Source: Bacillus_BD sp963765265
Lineage (GTDB): Bacteria; Bacillota; Bacilli; Bacillales; Cytobacillaceae
Assembly (NCBI GenBank): GCA_963765265.1
Contig: CAVXVN010000011.1
Span: forward strand, 186,001 to 250,000
Length of the DNA: 64,000 bases
Reading direction: 5' to 3'
A program made the position numbers and the translations under genes. Shown here piece after piece: positions 45,346-55,553 of the stretch; positions within the stretch are counted from its first letter, which is position 1, and every line of letters starts with the position of its first letter. The notes under the pieces were generated by a model. That model worked only from the letters and a program-made list of their open reading frames with translations. It had not been told where the DNA came from and ran no database searches.

Positions 45346-45622
45346 TCTTGTACGTCGAAAAAACCCCCATTGATGGAAGGCTTCTTTATTATAAATGAAT
45401 TTCCAAATTACTACCAGGTTAAACTTGTCATATTATTAAGTGTATTCGTAAAAGTGGTATTGAGCAAGGACGAATGACTGTTGAAGGATCTAGGAGAGTT
45501 TTTCTAATAAGAAAATTGAGGGGATTGTTCGTTTATTTAGACTTTAATAGTTTCTAACGCTTTGGCTCTCCTTATTATTTGCCCAAATGGAAAGAAGAGC
45601 CATTATGCTTATATATACTTCC
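45346..45622. other. Intergenic, nothing recognised
   Basis: Together with the structured stretch to the left it forms a 489-bp gene-free interval. A short frame runs through it (45244-45477), but its codons coincide with the hairpins and no family is recognisable. Confidence 0.4.
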
Positions 45623-46045
45623 TTAAAAATGAAGTTCTTGAGGTGGTCCACCTTGAACGTTTAGGACACGAATCGTATCAGGTTTTATTTGTAAAAAGAC
45701 ATAGTTTGGATCTTCAGGACTGTTGAACCATTGTTTGAAAGATGCATCCCAAAATTGATTTTTCAAATCTTGCGAATCATTAATGGTAGAAGTTCCATTA
45801 ATTTCAACATAAGAATCGGTTTGCCCTTTTTTTTCATAACCTAACAAAACCGAAACGGACGGATTTTTTTCTATTTCTTCTACTTTTTCAGTATCCATTT
45901 TCGTTGGTGTATACAGAGTTATATCTTCATTATAGAATGTCATATATCGTGAGTGAGGCTTGTTATTTTCAACAGACGATAGGACACCCGTTCGATGGTC
46001 AGAGATAATTTCTAGTACTTTATTTTTCAAATCTTGATCACTCAT
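45623..46045 (-). CDS. Pyridoxamine 5'-phosphate oxidase-like general stress protein (YdaG-like)
   Basis: 140 residues with the split-barrel flavin-binding pattern: G-V-L-S-S-V-E-N-N-K-P-H-S-R-Y-M-T-F, then T-K-M-D-T-E-K-V-E-E-I-E-K-N-P, and final I-R-V-L-N-V-Q-G-G-P. B. subtilis YdaG belongs to the SigB regulon. AAGGAGCT precedes ATG. Cofactor and substrate not determinable. Confidence 0.87.
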   Translation of the reverse strand: MSDQDLKNKVLEIISDHRTGVLSSVENNKPHSRYMTFYNEDITLYTPTKMDTEKVEEIEKNPSVSVLLGYEKKGQTDSYVEINGTSTINDSQDLKNQFWDASFKQWFNSPEDPNYVFLQIKPDTIRVLNVQGGPPQELHF

Positions 46046-46296
46046 ATATTTTAGCTCCTTTTAAATGGTATAGGTTTACTATCCCACTGAAACTTGCAAT
46101 TAAACTGTAAAAATTTATCCTGTAAATAATCCGGTTTAACCAGGATATTAGTACATCTATCTATACAGATATTTTCCTTTTAAGTAACTCAAAAAATGAT
46201 TTTCAATACATAAAAAAGACAAGGTTAGGGGATGTATAAGATGGTGCTTTGAAGAAAGGTGGCACTAAATTTATGAATAAAGTTAGGGGGCTTATA

Positions 46297-46809
46297 ATGG
46301 GCATATTAAGTGGAAATCCAAAAGATGAACCCATGCACTATGGAGAAGTTTTTAGTACATGGTCGTTTCTCATGACTGCTAAAGGGTTAGTTGCAGGTTT
46401 TCAAACTCACCTAAATCATGCGGGCGATGAAGACTTACAAAAATTACTTGTTGAAGCGATAGAAGGTGGGCAACAAGAAATCAAGCAGATTGAAACATTA
46501 TTAAAAGAAAATGGTGTTGGTTTACCTCCAACTCCTCCTGAACGACCGAAAGCTTGTTTAGATGATATCCCGATTGGTGCACGTTTTCAAGACCCTGAAA
46601 TAGCTGCTGCACTTTCTATGAGTATTGCAGCGGGATTAGTATCGTGCAGTGGAATTATGGGACAATGTATTAGAGAAGACATTGCCATGATGTTTGGACA
46701 ATTTCATGTTCAAAAGGCAACACTTGGAGCGAAAGTTCTCCGCCTGAATAAAGAAAAGGGCTGGTTAATTCCACCACCATTACATCATAATAAATCTGAG
46801 GATTGTTAG
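46297..46809 (+). CDS. DUF3231 family protein
   Basis: 170 residues. M-G-I-L-S-G-N-P-K-D-E-P-M-H-Y-G-E-V is the usual family start; it is preceded by AGGGGG, which favours 46297 over in-frame starts at 46249 and 46273. Helical-bundle protein, often two such repeats in longer homologues; this is a single-repeat form. Function unknown. Confidence 0.85.
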   Translation: MGILSGNPKDEPMHYGEVFSTWSFLMTAKGLVAGFQTHLNHAGDEDLQKLLVEAIEGGQQEIKQIETLLKENGVGLPPTPPERPKACLDDIPIGARFQDPEIAAALSMSIAAGLVSCSGIMGQCIREDIAMMFGQFHVQKATLGAKVLRLNKEKGWLIPPPLHHNKSEDC

Positions 46810-46823
46810 GTAACTTCAACGGT

Positions 46824-46858
46824 AAAGGGGAGCAGAATCATTCTGCTCCCCTTTTTGT
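46824..46858 (+). terminator. Terminator of the DUF3231 gene
   Basis: AAAGGGGAGCAGAAT and ATTCTGCTCCCCTTT around one base, then T-run; a very strong 15-bp stem. Confidence 0.93.
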
Positions 46859-47100
46859 TTTCTTTAGCATGAATTAAAGACTTTCATACGCTCTATTCAT
46901 TCCAACTAAAATATGTGTTTCATGGGAATCCTTTTCAAGTCTTATTTTCAAATCCCGGACATAATAAGAGGAATCTGATTAAAAAGTAGATCAGTCCAGA
47001 TACGATACAACTGAAACACCGTCTAGTCTAAATTGAAAATGCTATGGATTAATAGATGTTTTGATCATGCTTTTTATACTAATAAGAAAAGGTGATGTTA

Positions 47101-47265
47101 ATGAAAGAGAATGAAGTAAAAACTCAATTTCAAAATGGTAAAAGTAATAAGCTTTTTAAAGATTTATATGGACTAGAACCTGAGATGAGTTTGCTTTCAG
47201 TGAATTTTGCTCCACCTGAAAATCCATTGCTAAATGAAAATTATCTAGGTTCAGATGATGAATGA
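47101..47265 (+). CDS. Small hypothetical protein, 54 residues
   Basis: Preceded by AAAAGGTGATG at good spacing. Polar N-terminal half and the C-terminal S-V-N-F-A-P-P-E-N-P-L-L-N-E-N-Y. No family recognised. The surroundings suggest a sporulation-related small gene, without direct evidence. Confidence 0.5.
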   Translation: MKENEVKTQFQNGKSNKLFKDLYGLEPEMSLLSVNFAPPENPLLNENYLGSDDE

Positions 47266-47450
47266 TTAAGGATATTAATAATAATTGCAGAACACGATTA
47301 GACATTTTTATGCAATTAAGAATGTGAATTAAAACTAATAGAATTTTGAACCAAGACTTATGTTAAAACCTCTAGATTTTAATCACAATAATTAAACCAG
47401 TATCCTACTTCTAATTTCATAATTTTAGGATATTAAGCCATATAACCTGT

Positions 47451-47496
47451 TGAAAAAATCCACGTATTCTGTATTTAAGAAATGTGGATTTTTTCA
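47451..47496. terminator. Terminator hairpin upstream of splA
   Basis: TGAAAAAATCCAC (47451-47463) and GTGGATTTTTTCA (47484-47496), 20-nt loop, T-rich. Confidence 0.75.
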
Positions 47497-47649
47497 TTAT
47501 TTTTTAAATGAAAAGAGAGGTATATCATTCGGATTAAGTGACTGTTTCCATAATTAGGTTAACATAAGTTTTACAATTAAAAGGCAAAATTTAAATATTG
47601 TATAACTTAAACAAACAAATTGGTGTAATGAAAGATATAGGTGATATAA

Positions 47650-47917
47650 ATGGAACTAAATAACGTTAATCATAGATATTCTGCTGGAGATGTTGTCTAT
47701 GTTTTTTACCGAAACCCCCATACTCAAGATGTTGCCAATATACAGGCAGCTGCGGTGGTAAATAATCCTGAATATCCGAATGAATTGGCCTTGTTTCTGT
47801 ATGAAACGTACTATCCACTTATCAAATGATATGGCTGTTTATTCTTCTGAAGAAGAGGCGAACCAAGCCTACAATTATTATTATGGGGATGCCTCAGAGG
47901 GGATGTTTGAAGGATGA
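47650..47917 (+). CDS. splA: SplA, transcriptional regulator of spore photoproduct lyase, frameshifted
   Basis: M-E-L-N-N-V-N-H-R-Y-S-A-G-D-V-V-Y-V-F-Y-R-N-P-H then T-Q-D-V-A-N-I-Q; after Y-Y-P-L one extra base near 47820 shifts the frame and the rest reads S-N-D-M-A-V-Y-S-S-E-E-E-A-N to TGA 47915-47917. Joined, 88 residues, the size and position of B. subtilis SplA, a TRAP-like regulator that lowers splAB expression. The stop overlaps the splB start (ATGA). Confidence 0.88.
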
Positions 47918-48940
47918 AACCATTTATACCAAAACTCATCTACTTTGAACCGAAAGCATTGGATTACCCATTAGGAAAAGAGCTATAAAGAAAAATTTGA
48001 AAAGATGGATGTCGAAATTCGATATACGACTTCCCATAATCAAGTAAGAGATCTTCCAGGTGAAAATGATTTTCAAAAATATCGGGTAGCAAAGTCTACA
48101 CTCGTTGTGGGAATTAGAAAAACACTTAAATTTGATACGTCAAAACCTTCTGCTGAGTATGCGATTCCATTTGCAACAGGGTGTATGGGGCATTGTCATT
48201 ATTGTTATTTACAAACAACGATGGGAAGTAAGCCGTATATCCGTACATATGTAAATGTGGAAGAAATTTTGGAAGCAGCTGATCAATATATGGAGGAGCG
48301 TGCACCTGAAATCACCCGATTTGAAGCATCCTGTACATCCGATATTGTGGGGATTGATCACTTGACCCATACATTAAAGCGGGCAATTGAACATTTTGGA
48401 GAATCGGAGTATGGAAAATTAAGATTTGTAACGAAATTTCATCATGTCGATCATTTACTAGATGCCAAACATAATGGAAAAACAAGATTTCGATTTAGTG
48501 TAAATGCTGATTATGTCATTAAAAACTTTGAACCAGGTACCTCTCCATTGGAAAAAAGGATAGAGGCTGCAGGAAAAGTGGCAAGAGCAGGATATCCACT
48601 TGGATTTATTGTTGCACCTATCTATCTACATGAAGGGTGGGAGGATGGGTACTATCATATGTTTGAGCGTCTCGATGCCGAATTACCTTCAGACGCGAAA
48701 AAGGATATAACCTTTGAATTCATTCAACATCGTTTTACAAAGCCGGCTAAACGAGTGATTGAAAAAAACTATCCTATGACCAAGTTAGAATTGGATGAAG
48801 AAAAAAGAAGATATAAATGGGGAAAATATGGAATAGGAAAATACATTTATCAAAAAGAGGAAGAAGAAGATATCAAAAATCATCTTTATTCGTATATGGA
48901 AAAGTTCTTTCCCAATGCAAAATTAGAATATTTCACCTAG
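47914..48940 (+). CDS. splB: Spore photoproduct lyase SplB, frameshifted near the 5' end
   Basis: Radical SAM enzyme that directly reverts the UV lesion spore photoproduct to two thymines during germination. The C-M-G-H-C-H-Y-C motif (about residues 90-97) binds the 4Fe-4S cluster, and F-E-A-S-C-T-S-D-I-V-G holds the conserved H-donor cysteine near 140. The C-terminus F-F-P-N-A-K-L-E-Y-F-T is nearly that of B. subtilis. M-K-P-F-I-P-K-L-I-Y-F starts at 47914; an extra base near 47985 (G-K-E-L-stop) breaks the frame before the remaining 311 residues. Confidence 0.93.
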
Positions 48941-49049
48941 ACGAGTATTTAAAAGACAAAGAATGGTAACTCGAATATTTCTTATACCTGGGGTGACAAT
49001 AAGAAAGGTGTATGTCACCAACTAACTTCGGTGTAGGAGGATATTACAA

Positions 49050-49223
49050 ATGAATATTCGTGAAGGTCTAATACCAACTGCATTAGGTTCAGCTGTTACG
49101 GTTACAGGATATGCGATGAAACAAAATCGTCGATCAAATAAAATGATAGCGAACACCATTTTTGGTTTTGGTTTAGCACATGTTGTATTAGGTGTCATTG
49201 ATCTTGTTGAACATCGTCGTTAG
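49050..49223 (+). CDS. Small membrane protein of 57 residues
   Basis: Preceded by TAGGAGGATATT. Two hydrophobic segments (about 7-23 and 34-51, A-N-T-I-F-G-F-G-L-A-H-V-V-L-G-V) with a basic turn. Similar short proteins occur in Bacillus; function unknown. Confidence 0.7.
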   Translation: MNIREGLIPTALGSAVTVTGYAMKQNRRSNKMIANTIFGFGLAHVVLGVIDLVEHRR

Positions 49224-49236
49224 GATTATGAAGGTT

Positions 49237-49274
49237 GAGAAGGCTGAGCAGATAGACGTTGCTCGCCTTCTTAT
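49237..49274 (+). terminator. Weak terminator after the 57-residue gene
   Basis: GAAGGCTGAGCA pairs with TGCTCGCCTTC, with one mismatched position; only a short T-rich tail follows. Confidence 0.5.
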
Positions 49275-49312
49275 CAATATAGATAAATTCTATTATACGG
49301 AGGAGAAAGGTC

Positions 49313-49654
49313 ATGCCGGTTTATGTTTACCAATCATTTGAGATAAAGCAGGATAAGTTCAAAGAAGGAATCGAAAATTTACAAGAAATGAAAAAATATC
49401 GAAATGAAAATTTCACCCATAAAGTTGACATCTTAACCCCAATTACTGGTAAGGACCATACATATGCCCTTTTATCAACTTATGATGGTCTTGCTGAAAT
49501 GGAATGGCAAAACAAAAAAATGTTTGACGATGAAGAATATTTGAAACTGATTGAAGAATTTTTTTTGGAGACGATTGTACAGGGTAGCATGAATACACAA
49601 TTATATCGGTCAATGGCAGAAAAGAAAAAAGATAAAGAATCAAAAAAGGAGTAG
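49313..49654 (+). CDS. Dimeric alpha/beta-barrel-like hypothetical protein
   Basis: 113 residues; pattern of strand (V-Y-V-Y-Q-S-F-E-I), helix (F-K-E-G-I-E-N-L-Q-E-M), strands and helix fits the ABM/NIPSNAP-like fold, with a Lys-rich tail. GGAGAAAGG precedes ATG. Function unknown. Confidence 0.65.
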   Translation: MPVYVYQSFEIKQDKFKEGIENLQEMKKYRNENFTHKVDILTPITGKDHTYALLSTYDGLAEMEWQNKKMFDDEEYLKLIEEFFLETIVQGSMNTQLYRSMAEKKKDKESKKE

Positions 49655-49746
49655 GGTCTATACTCCTTTTTAAATTAAAAATCCTAATTGTAAAGAAGGC
49701 AATTATTATCCCAATTATAGTCAGACACGTCTTAAGATTTCACAGT

Positions 49747-51099
49747 TTAGTTCGACTTCCTCCAGACCTTTTTTTGCATAACAAAGGCAACCAGACCAAT
49801 AATAGCCACAAACAATAAACTCACAAAAAAACCCATACGTATGCTTTTTTCCATTAATGTCCCACTGATAGCAGCAAGAATAAGGGCTAAACCGATAAAA
49901 GCTAATATCTTTCCCCATATCTTTATTTCTAAAATACGTAGGGCAGAAAGAATAATGAAAGCCCAATTAAACAGGATTAAGATTCCTGCGGCCGTCGTAA
50001 TGTACTCATAAATCTTACCAGGCAACAATAATGCCGTGACGATAGATGCAATTAATCCAATTGTTGCAAGCCCTAAAGAATGAACAGGGAGTTCTTTAAA
50101 TTTCTTTAACTTTTTAGAAAATAAAGCTGGTGCATCACCACCATCCGCAAGTGTTACTAGAAGTGTTGTTACCCCAAATAATGAAGCGGTCATTGTTGAA
50201 AAGCCAGCTAAGATAATAGCGGCATTAAATACATGTGGAAAAAAGGCAAAGTGATATTGGGCTAATGCCGTTACAAAAGGACTTTCCTTTTCATTAAATG
50301 CCCCGTGTGCTGCCATATAGACGGCAAGTCCGAGCGAAAGGACATAAATCACCACGAGTACCATCAACATAATGATTCCGGCCTTGGGAGCATCTTCTTT
50401 CTTTTTAAGTCTCATGGCCATGAGTCCAATTACTTCTATTCCTCCATAAGCGTAAAAGGCATAGATCAAGGAAGACCAAAAACCCTTTAAACCTTCGGGA
50501 AATAACTCGTTAGTTGATTTTGGAAACCCAGCATGGTTCACATCCCCATGAAGCCAACCGAAAACGGCAGCTGCTGCAAGAATAATAAACATAACAATGG
50601 CAGCCGTTTTGATGATGGCCAGTACATTTTCTACTTTATCAAAACCCTTATTTCCTGTTAAAACAACAATAATGGAAAGAACCGCATAGCCAGCAGCAAA
50701 GAGCCACAGAGGAACATTTGGAAACCAAAATCTTGAAAGAATCGAAAGAGCGGTTAATTGACTTCCCATAATTAAGATATTGGAACTCCAATAATTCCAG
50801 CCACAGCTAAATCCTGCCCAACGTCCATAGGCTTTGTTGGCGTAATAACAGAATGATCCATCTTGAGGATCTTGTGCTGTCATTTTAGCTAATAAACTAT
50901 ATACAATGTAGGTTCCAATGGCTGCTAGGATAAAGGAAAAGACAATCGATGGACCTGTTATTTTAATACCTATAGCCGATCCAAGAAAAAAACCAGTACC
51001 AATGGTGCAGCCGACACCGATTAAGGACAATTGCCACCAACTTAAATTTCCATCCTCACTGCCCTTACTTTTTTTAGTACCAGGAATAAAAAAATCCAT
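49747..51099 (-). CDS. APC-family amino acid permease
   Basis: 450 residues, 12 membrane helices. The helix-1 motif G-V-G-C-T-I-G-T-G-F-F-L-G is the APC substrate-binding turn; Y-A-F-Y-A-Y-G-G-I-E in helix 6 is also typical. Upstream AAGGAGG fits ATG 51099 (11 nt); the frame opens with TTG at 51108, too close to that site. Substrate not determinable. Confidence 0.88.
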   Translation of the reverse strand: MDFFIPGTKKSKGSEDGNLSWWQLSLIGVGCTIGTGFFLGSAIGIKITGPSIVFSFILAAIGTYIVYSLLAKMTAQDPQDGSFCYYANKAYGRWAGFSCGWNYWSSNILIMGSQLTALSILSRFWFPNVPLWLFAAGYAVLSIIVVLTGNKGFDKVENVLAIIKTAAIVMFIILAAAAVFGWLHGDVNHAGFPKSTNELFPEGLKGFWSSLIYAFYAYGGIEVIGLMAMRLKKKEDAPKAGIIMLMVLVVIYVLSLGLAVYMAAHGAFNEKESPFVTALAQYHFAFFPHVFNAAIILAGFSTMTASLFGVTTLLVTLADGGDAPALFSKKLKKFKELPVHSLGLATIGLIASIVTALLLPGKIYEYITTAAGILILFNWAFIILSALRILEIKIWGKILAFIGLALILAAISGTLMEKSIRMGFFVSLLFVAIIGLVAFVMQKKVWRKSN

Positions 51100-51313
51100 A
51101 CGAAACAAGACCTCCTTATATATCCTGTCTTATCATTTCATATGGCATTGTTTTTTATGTACATCTTAAAGAATGCTAAATTCTCATCTACATTCACATA
51201 ATTTTTTTCTATAAAGAGATAATAAAAAAGTTCGTACCAATATATTTTAGGGTTTGGAAATTTTCAGCGTAGGATGTAAGATCCTAATCAAATTTTAAAT
51301 GAGGTGTAAAAAA

Positions 51314-51500
51314 ATGGCTAACAAGAGTACGAATAAAGATTCTTTAGATGTGGCTGGAAGAATTTACGAGGTTGACGATTACAAGCGAACAGATTCATAT
51401 ATCATCTGGATTGGCAAAAACCCATGAACAAGTATCAGATACTTTCATGGAAGGTGAAACCCAACCTGTTAGTAATAACATTAACAGGAAAGATACCTGA
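51314..51500 (+). CDS. YozQ-like DUF4025 protein, frameshifted
   Basis: ATG 51314 starts M-A-N-K-S-T-N-K-D-S-L-D-V-A-G-R-I-Y-E-V-D-D-Y-K; after T-D-S-Y-I one extra base near 51405 leads to a stop, while the neighbouring frame reads S-S-G-L-A-K-T-H-E-Q-V-S-D-T-F-M-E-G. A-G-x-x-Y...D-Y-K and T-H-E-Q-V-S-D are hallmarks of YozQ/DUF4025. Total about 61 residues. Function unknown. Confidence 0.78.
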
Positions 51501-51614
51501 GCTAAAATCAGAAGAATTGGATAGAAAACAATACTGAAATAACCTAGTTCAGGTCCTTTTCAGGAAAAAATATTTTGCCTTAAAATCAAAATTTGTGAAT
51601 GGAGTTGTCTAGAT

Positions 51615-51983
51615 TTGGAACAATTTGAACTTACGAATGATACAGAAGCAGCACTACATGAATATAAGCTAGGTTTGGGAACCTTCACGCAAAAATTGCC
51701 AGATGTAGCACAGCATTATAATGCTTTTACAGAGGCTTGCTTTAAAGAAGGAAAGTTATCACAAAAAGATAAACACCTGATTGCCTTAGGGATAGGTATA
51801 TTTTCTCAGGATGAATACTGCATTATTTATCATACAAAAGGATGTTTGGATCAAGGAGCGACAGAGGAAGAAATTTTAGAAGCAGTTGGTGTAACCGCAG
51901 CATTCGGAGGTGGTGCAGCCATGAGTATGGCTGTAACACTTGTACAAGACTGTATAACTGATTTAAGCCAGCTCAAACAATAA
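51615..51983 (+). CDS. Carboxymuconolactone decarboxylase family (AhpD-like) protein
   Basis: 122 residues. The two cysteines C-I-I-Y-H-T-K-G-C sit at the AhpD/CMD active-site helix, but the spacing is CxxxxxxxC rather than CxxC. H-L-I-A-L-G and the glycine-rich A-F-G-G-G-A-A-M are typical. TTG start after a GGAG element. Possible thiol peroxidase-related activity. Confidence 0.8.
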   Translation: MEQFELTNDTEAALHEYKLGLGTFTQKLPDVAQHYNAFTEACFKEGKLSQKDKHLIALGIGIFSQDEYCIIYHTKGCLDQGATEEEILEAVGVTAAFGGGAAMSMAVTLVQDCITDLSQLKQ

Positions 51984-52057
51984 TATTGAAATGGTAAATG
52001 AACATTCAACTGAGTTATGAACAGAATGGACTAAATCCAATCCAACTCAAAGCCTTG

Positions 52058-52093
52058 AAACAGCCCAAAAGCAATCCTTTTGGGTTGTTTTTT
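52058..52093 (+). terminator. Terminator of the CMD-like gene
   Basis: AACAGCCCAAAAG and CTTTTGGGTTGTT around CAATC, with a T-run. Confidence 0.88.
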
Positions 52094-52294
52094 AGATCGA
52101 ATCCACAATAGGCAAACGAAAGTTTTCATAAATGTTTATAATATATGAATTGAAAAAAAGCACAAAAATGAAGCAAAGAAACTTCTTTAAAGATAATCTC
52201 ACTTTTTGGCAAAGGATATTTCATCATCTTTGAGACATATTAAAGGTATTGTGATTTTTAAAGCTTTACCCTTCAAATATAATTTAAAAAAGGC

Positions 52295-53571
52295 GTGTCA
52301 GTGATGGAACATGTAGAAAACATTCAACCCACAAAGGTCAAAAAAGCTTTGAAAAGTGATTCAAAAAACAAACCTAATAATCAAAAATGGGCTGTATTAT
52401 CCATCTCATCCATTCCACTTGTTATGACACTTGGGAACTCAATGCTTATTCCAGTACTTCCGATCATGGAAAGTCAACTGGATATATCTCCTTTCCAAGC
52501 TAGTATGATCATTACGGTCTACTCGATTGTAGCCATTTTTTTCATTCCAATTGCCGGATTCTTATCCGATCATATAGGTAGGAAAAAGGTGATTATACCG
52601 AGCTTAATCATAACAGCAATTGGTGGACTTATTTCTGCATGGGCAGGATGGAAAATGGATAATCCCTATTGGATGATTTTGATGGGGAGGGCATTACAAG
52701 GTTTAGGGGCTTCTGGAGCTTTCCCAATCGTTATGCCGCTAGTTGGTGATATGTTTAAGACAGATGAGGAAGTAAGTAGCTCATTAGGCCTTATTGAAAC
52801 CTCCAATACGCTTGGAAAAGTATTGAGTCCTATTTTAGGAGCTTTTCTTGGCAGGGTTCATTTGGTTTATTCCTTTCTTCTCCATTCCAGTCTTTTGTTT
52901 AGTATCCATTATTCTCATGCTTTTTCTTGGTGAAAACACCCAATAAGAGAGAATCACCGATCCCTTTTAAAGAATTTATTTACGATATCAAAGAAACGTT
53001 TAAAAACAATTGGAAATGGCTTTATGCTATTTTTACGATTGGGATTATTTTCATGTTTGTGCTTTTTGCTGTTTTATTCTATTTTTCTGATACTTTAGAA
53101 AAAGTCTATGATGTAAAAGATTTGAAAAAAGGACTTTTTCTATCTATTCCATTAATAGGACTATGTCTCGCCTCATACATGACGGGGAAAATTATTAAAG
53201 AAAATAAAGTTCTTATGAAGTGGATTACATTTGGCGGAAGTATATTACTAGCCGTTTCAATAGCCACACTTGGTTTTTCTAAATCACAGTGGTTTATGAT
53301 CACCTTATTTGTGCTAAGTGGGATTGGGATAGGAGTAGGGCTCCCATGTCTGGATGCACTTATTACATCAGGAATTGAAAAGCAAGAACGTGGAACCGTT
53401 TCTTCCGTATACAGCTCCATGCGTTTTATTGGAGTAGCGGCAGGACCACCTGTTATGGCCATTATGATGAAGTCTGCTGGAAACTCACTTTTTTATATAT
53501 TAAGTGGTTTAAGCATTATTGCAGCCATTTCCACTTTTATTGCCATTAAACCAGAAAAAGATGCAAAATAA
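52295..53571 (+). pseudogene. MFS efflux transporter, two frameshifts
   Basis: The first frame (52295-52858) gives helices 1-6 with the MFS signature G-F-L-S-D-H-I-G-R-K-K between helices 2 and 3 and a motif-C-like helix with L-G-K-V-L-S-P-I-L-G-A-F-L-G. A middle piece W-F-I-P-F-F-S-I-P-V-F (52863-52926) is in a second frame and the rest, from V-K-T-P-N-K-R-E (52930), in a third. Both breaks are one extra base. Joined, about 425 residues, a drug:H+ antiporter-like protein. Confidence 0.8.
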
Positions 53572-53580
53572 TACGAAAAG

Positions 53581-53627
53581 AAAACGAGTGATATAATCAT
53601 GCAAAGATGATTTTATCACTCGTTTTT
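53581..53627. terminator. Bidirectional terminator between MFS and RNase J genes
   Basis: AAAACGAGTGATATAATCAT pairs with the complementary GATGATTTTATCACTCGTTTT, small loop, A/T-runs on both flanks; the genes converge here. Confidence 0.88.
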
Positions 53628-53648
53628 ATTATCCATTATGAACACTTC

Positions 53649-55322
53649 TTAAATTTCAATAATTATAGGCAAGATCATTGGTTTTCTTTTTGTTTGTGAA
53701 AATAAATATTGTCCAACTGCTTTCTTAATATTTCTTTTTATGACATTCCATTGGTGAATATTATCTTCTTGTAATTCATTAACAGTTGTTTTAACAAGGG
53801 TATTTACGCTTCTAAGAAGTTCCTCAGAATCTTTTGCGTATACGAATCCACGAGAAATGGTATCTGGATCTGACACCATTCTTTTTTCTGTCCTACTAAT
53901 TGTTAATACAATAACAAGCATTCCATCCTCAGAAAGTTGCTTACGGTCGCGTAATACAATTTCTCCTACTTCACCGATACCCACGCCGTCGACGTAGGTA
54001 TCTCCAGCTGGTATTTTTCGAGTCTGACGAGCTACCGAGCCTACAATATCCACGACATCACCATTTTTGATGATAAATGTATTTTCTTTTTCCACTCCAA
54101 CGGATTCTGCTAACAAACGATGTTGGTGCAACATTCGATATTCACCATGAATCGGAATAAAATATTTCGGTTTCATTAAGGTAAGCATAAGTTTTAAATC
54201 CTCTTGATAGCCATGTCCAGAAACATGCATACCTGTAATACTGGATGATCCATAAATCACATTTGCCCCGAGTTGAAATAAATTGTCTACGATACGCGAA
54301 ACATCTTTTTCATTTCCAGGTATAGGGGATGCTGCTAAAATAACCGTATCTTCAGGGAGAATTTCAACATCCCGATAGTTCGAACTTGAAAGGCGAGATA
54401 GGGCTGCTAGTGGTTCACCTTGGCTTCCCGTACAAAGAATCACCACTTTTTCGGGAGGAAATTGATTGACGTCACGAGCATCGATGATCATACCCTCCGG
54501 TACGTTCAAATATCCTCGTTCAAGAGCAACCGCTACAACATTCACCATACTCCGTCCAAGCAACGCAAGCTTACGGTTTGTTTTCAATGCTGCTTCCACA
54601 ACTTGTTGAACCCGATTTATATTCGAAGCAAAGGTAGAAATAATAATTTTACGCTTCGCTCCCCTAAAGGCTTCTTCAATATGACCGCCCACTTGTCTTT
54701 CGGAAGGCGTTGAACCAGGACGTTCGGCGTTTGTACTTTCAGAAATGAGAGCCAAAACTCCTTTTGTACCGATTTCAGCCATTTTATGAATATCTGAATA
54801 TTGCTCGTTTACAGGGGTTAAATCAAATTTGAAATCTCCTGTATGAACAACATTTCCTTCTGGGGTATGAAAAACAATCCCTAGACAATCAGGAATACTA
54901 TGACTTGTTTTGAAAAAGGATACTCCAATTTCTCCAAACTTTAAATTTGAATCTGAGTCAATTTCGAATAATTCTGTATCTCTAAGAAGCTTATGTTCTT
55001 TTAATTTTAATTCGATTAACCCGAGAGTAAATCTTGTGGCATAAATAGGTATATTCAGTTTTTTCAAAAAGTAGGGAATCGCCCCAATATGATCCTCATG
55101 TCCATGTGTAACAACTAAAGCCTTGATTTTATCCTGATTTTCTTGTAAATAGGATATATCTGGAATAATTAAATCAATCCCTAATAAACTTTCATCTGGA
55201 AATTTGGCACCACAGTCAATGATGACCATTTCATCTTCATATTGAATGACATACATATTTTTACCGATTTCATTAATGCCACCTAAGGCAAAGATAGACA
55301 ATGTATTCTTTTCTGTGCTCAA
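53649..55322 (-). CDS. Ribonuclease J
   Basis: 557 residues. Metallo-beta-lactamase motif H-G-H-E-D-H (73-78), beta-CASP domain and C-terminal domain ending K-P-M-I-L-P-I-I-I-E-I. Family enzymes are 5'-3' exo- and endoribonucleases for mRNA decay and rRNA maturation. It keeps all metal ligands, like RnjA and unlike the HGHDEN of B. subtilis RnjB, but the sequence differs from both (for example S-T-N-A-E-R-P-G-S-T-P-S-E-R). It may be a third paralogue. AGGAGG precedes the start. Confidence 0.92.
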   Translation of the reverse strand: MSTEKNTLSIFALGGINEIGKNMYVIQYEDEMVIIDCGAKFPDESLLGIDLIIPDISYLQENQDKIKALVVTHGHEDHIGAIPYFLKKLNIPIYATRFTLGLIELKLKEHKLLRDTELFEIDSDSNLKFGEIGVSFFKTSHSIPDCLGIVFHTPEGNVVHTGDFKFDLTPVNEQYSDIHKMAEIGTKGVLALISESTNAERPGSTPSERQVGGHIEEAFRGAKRKIIISTFASNINRVQQVVEAALKTNRKLALLGRSMVNVVAVALERGYLNVPEGMIIDARDVNQFPPEKVVILCTGSQGEPLAALSRLSSSNYRDVEILPEDTVILAASPIPGNEKDVSRIVDNLFQLGANVIYGSSSITGMHVSGHGYQEDLKLMLTLMKPKYFIPIHGEYRMLHQHRLLAESVGVEKENTFIIKNGDVVDIVGSVARQTRKIPAGDTYVDGVGIGEVGEIVLRDRKQLSEDGMLVIVLTISRTEKRMVSDPDTISRGFVYAKDSEELLRSVNTLVKTTVNELQEDNIHQWNVIKRNIKKAVGQYLFSQTKRKPMILPIIIEI

Positions 55323-55553
55323 ATTTGTATCCTCCTACACTCAAATTATTCTTTAGTATTCCCTTATTAGGTGCTTTTATAATTTGTGTATAGATCAGGT
55401 TATCTAATTTTTACTGTTATGAGAGAACAAATCAAGCAACGCATAGGAAACCATTTTTACTATCTATTTTGTTTATCCTCATAAATAATACGGTAAAGGA
55501 ATAAAAATCATAGGAGTCCTGAGATTTCACATTTCTGATTTGGAGGAGAATAC

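Noticed and set aside
45244..45477. Plus-strand frame through the hairpin region
   Set aside because: Its first half coincides with strong hairpins, no ribosome binding site, and no recognisable protein family.
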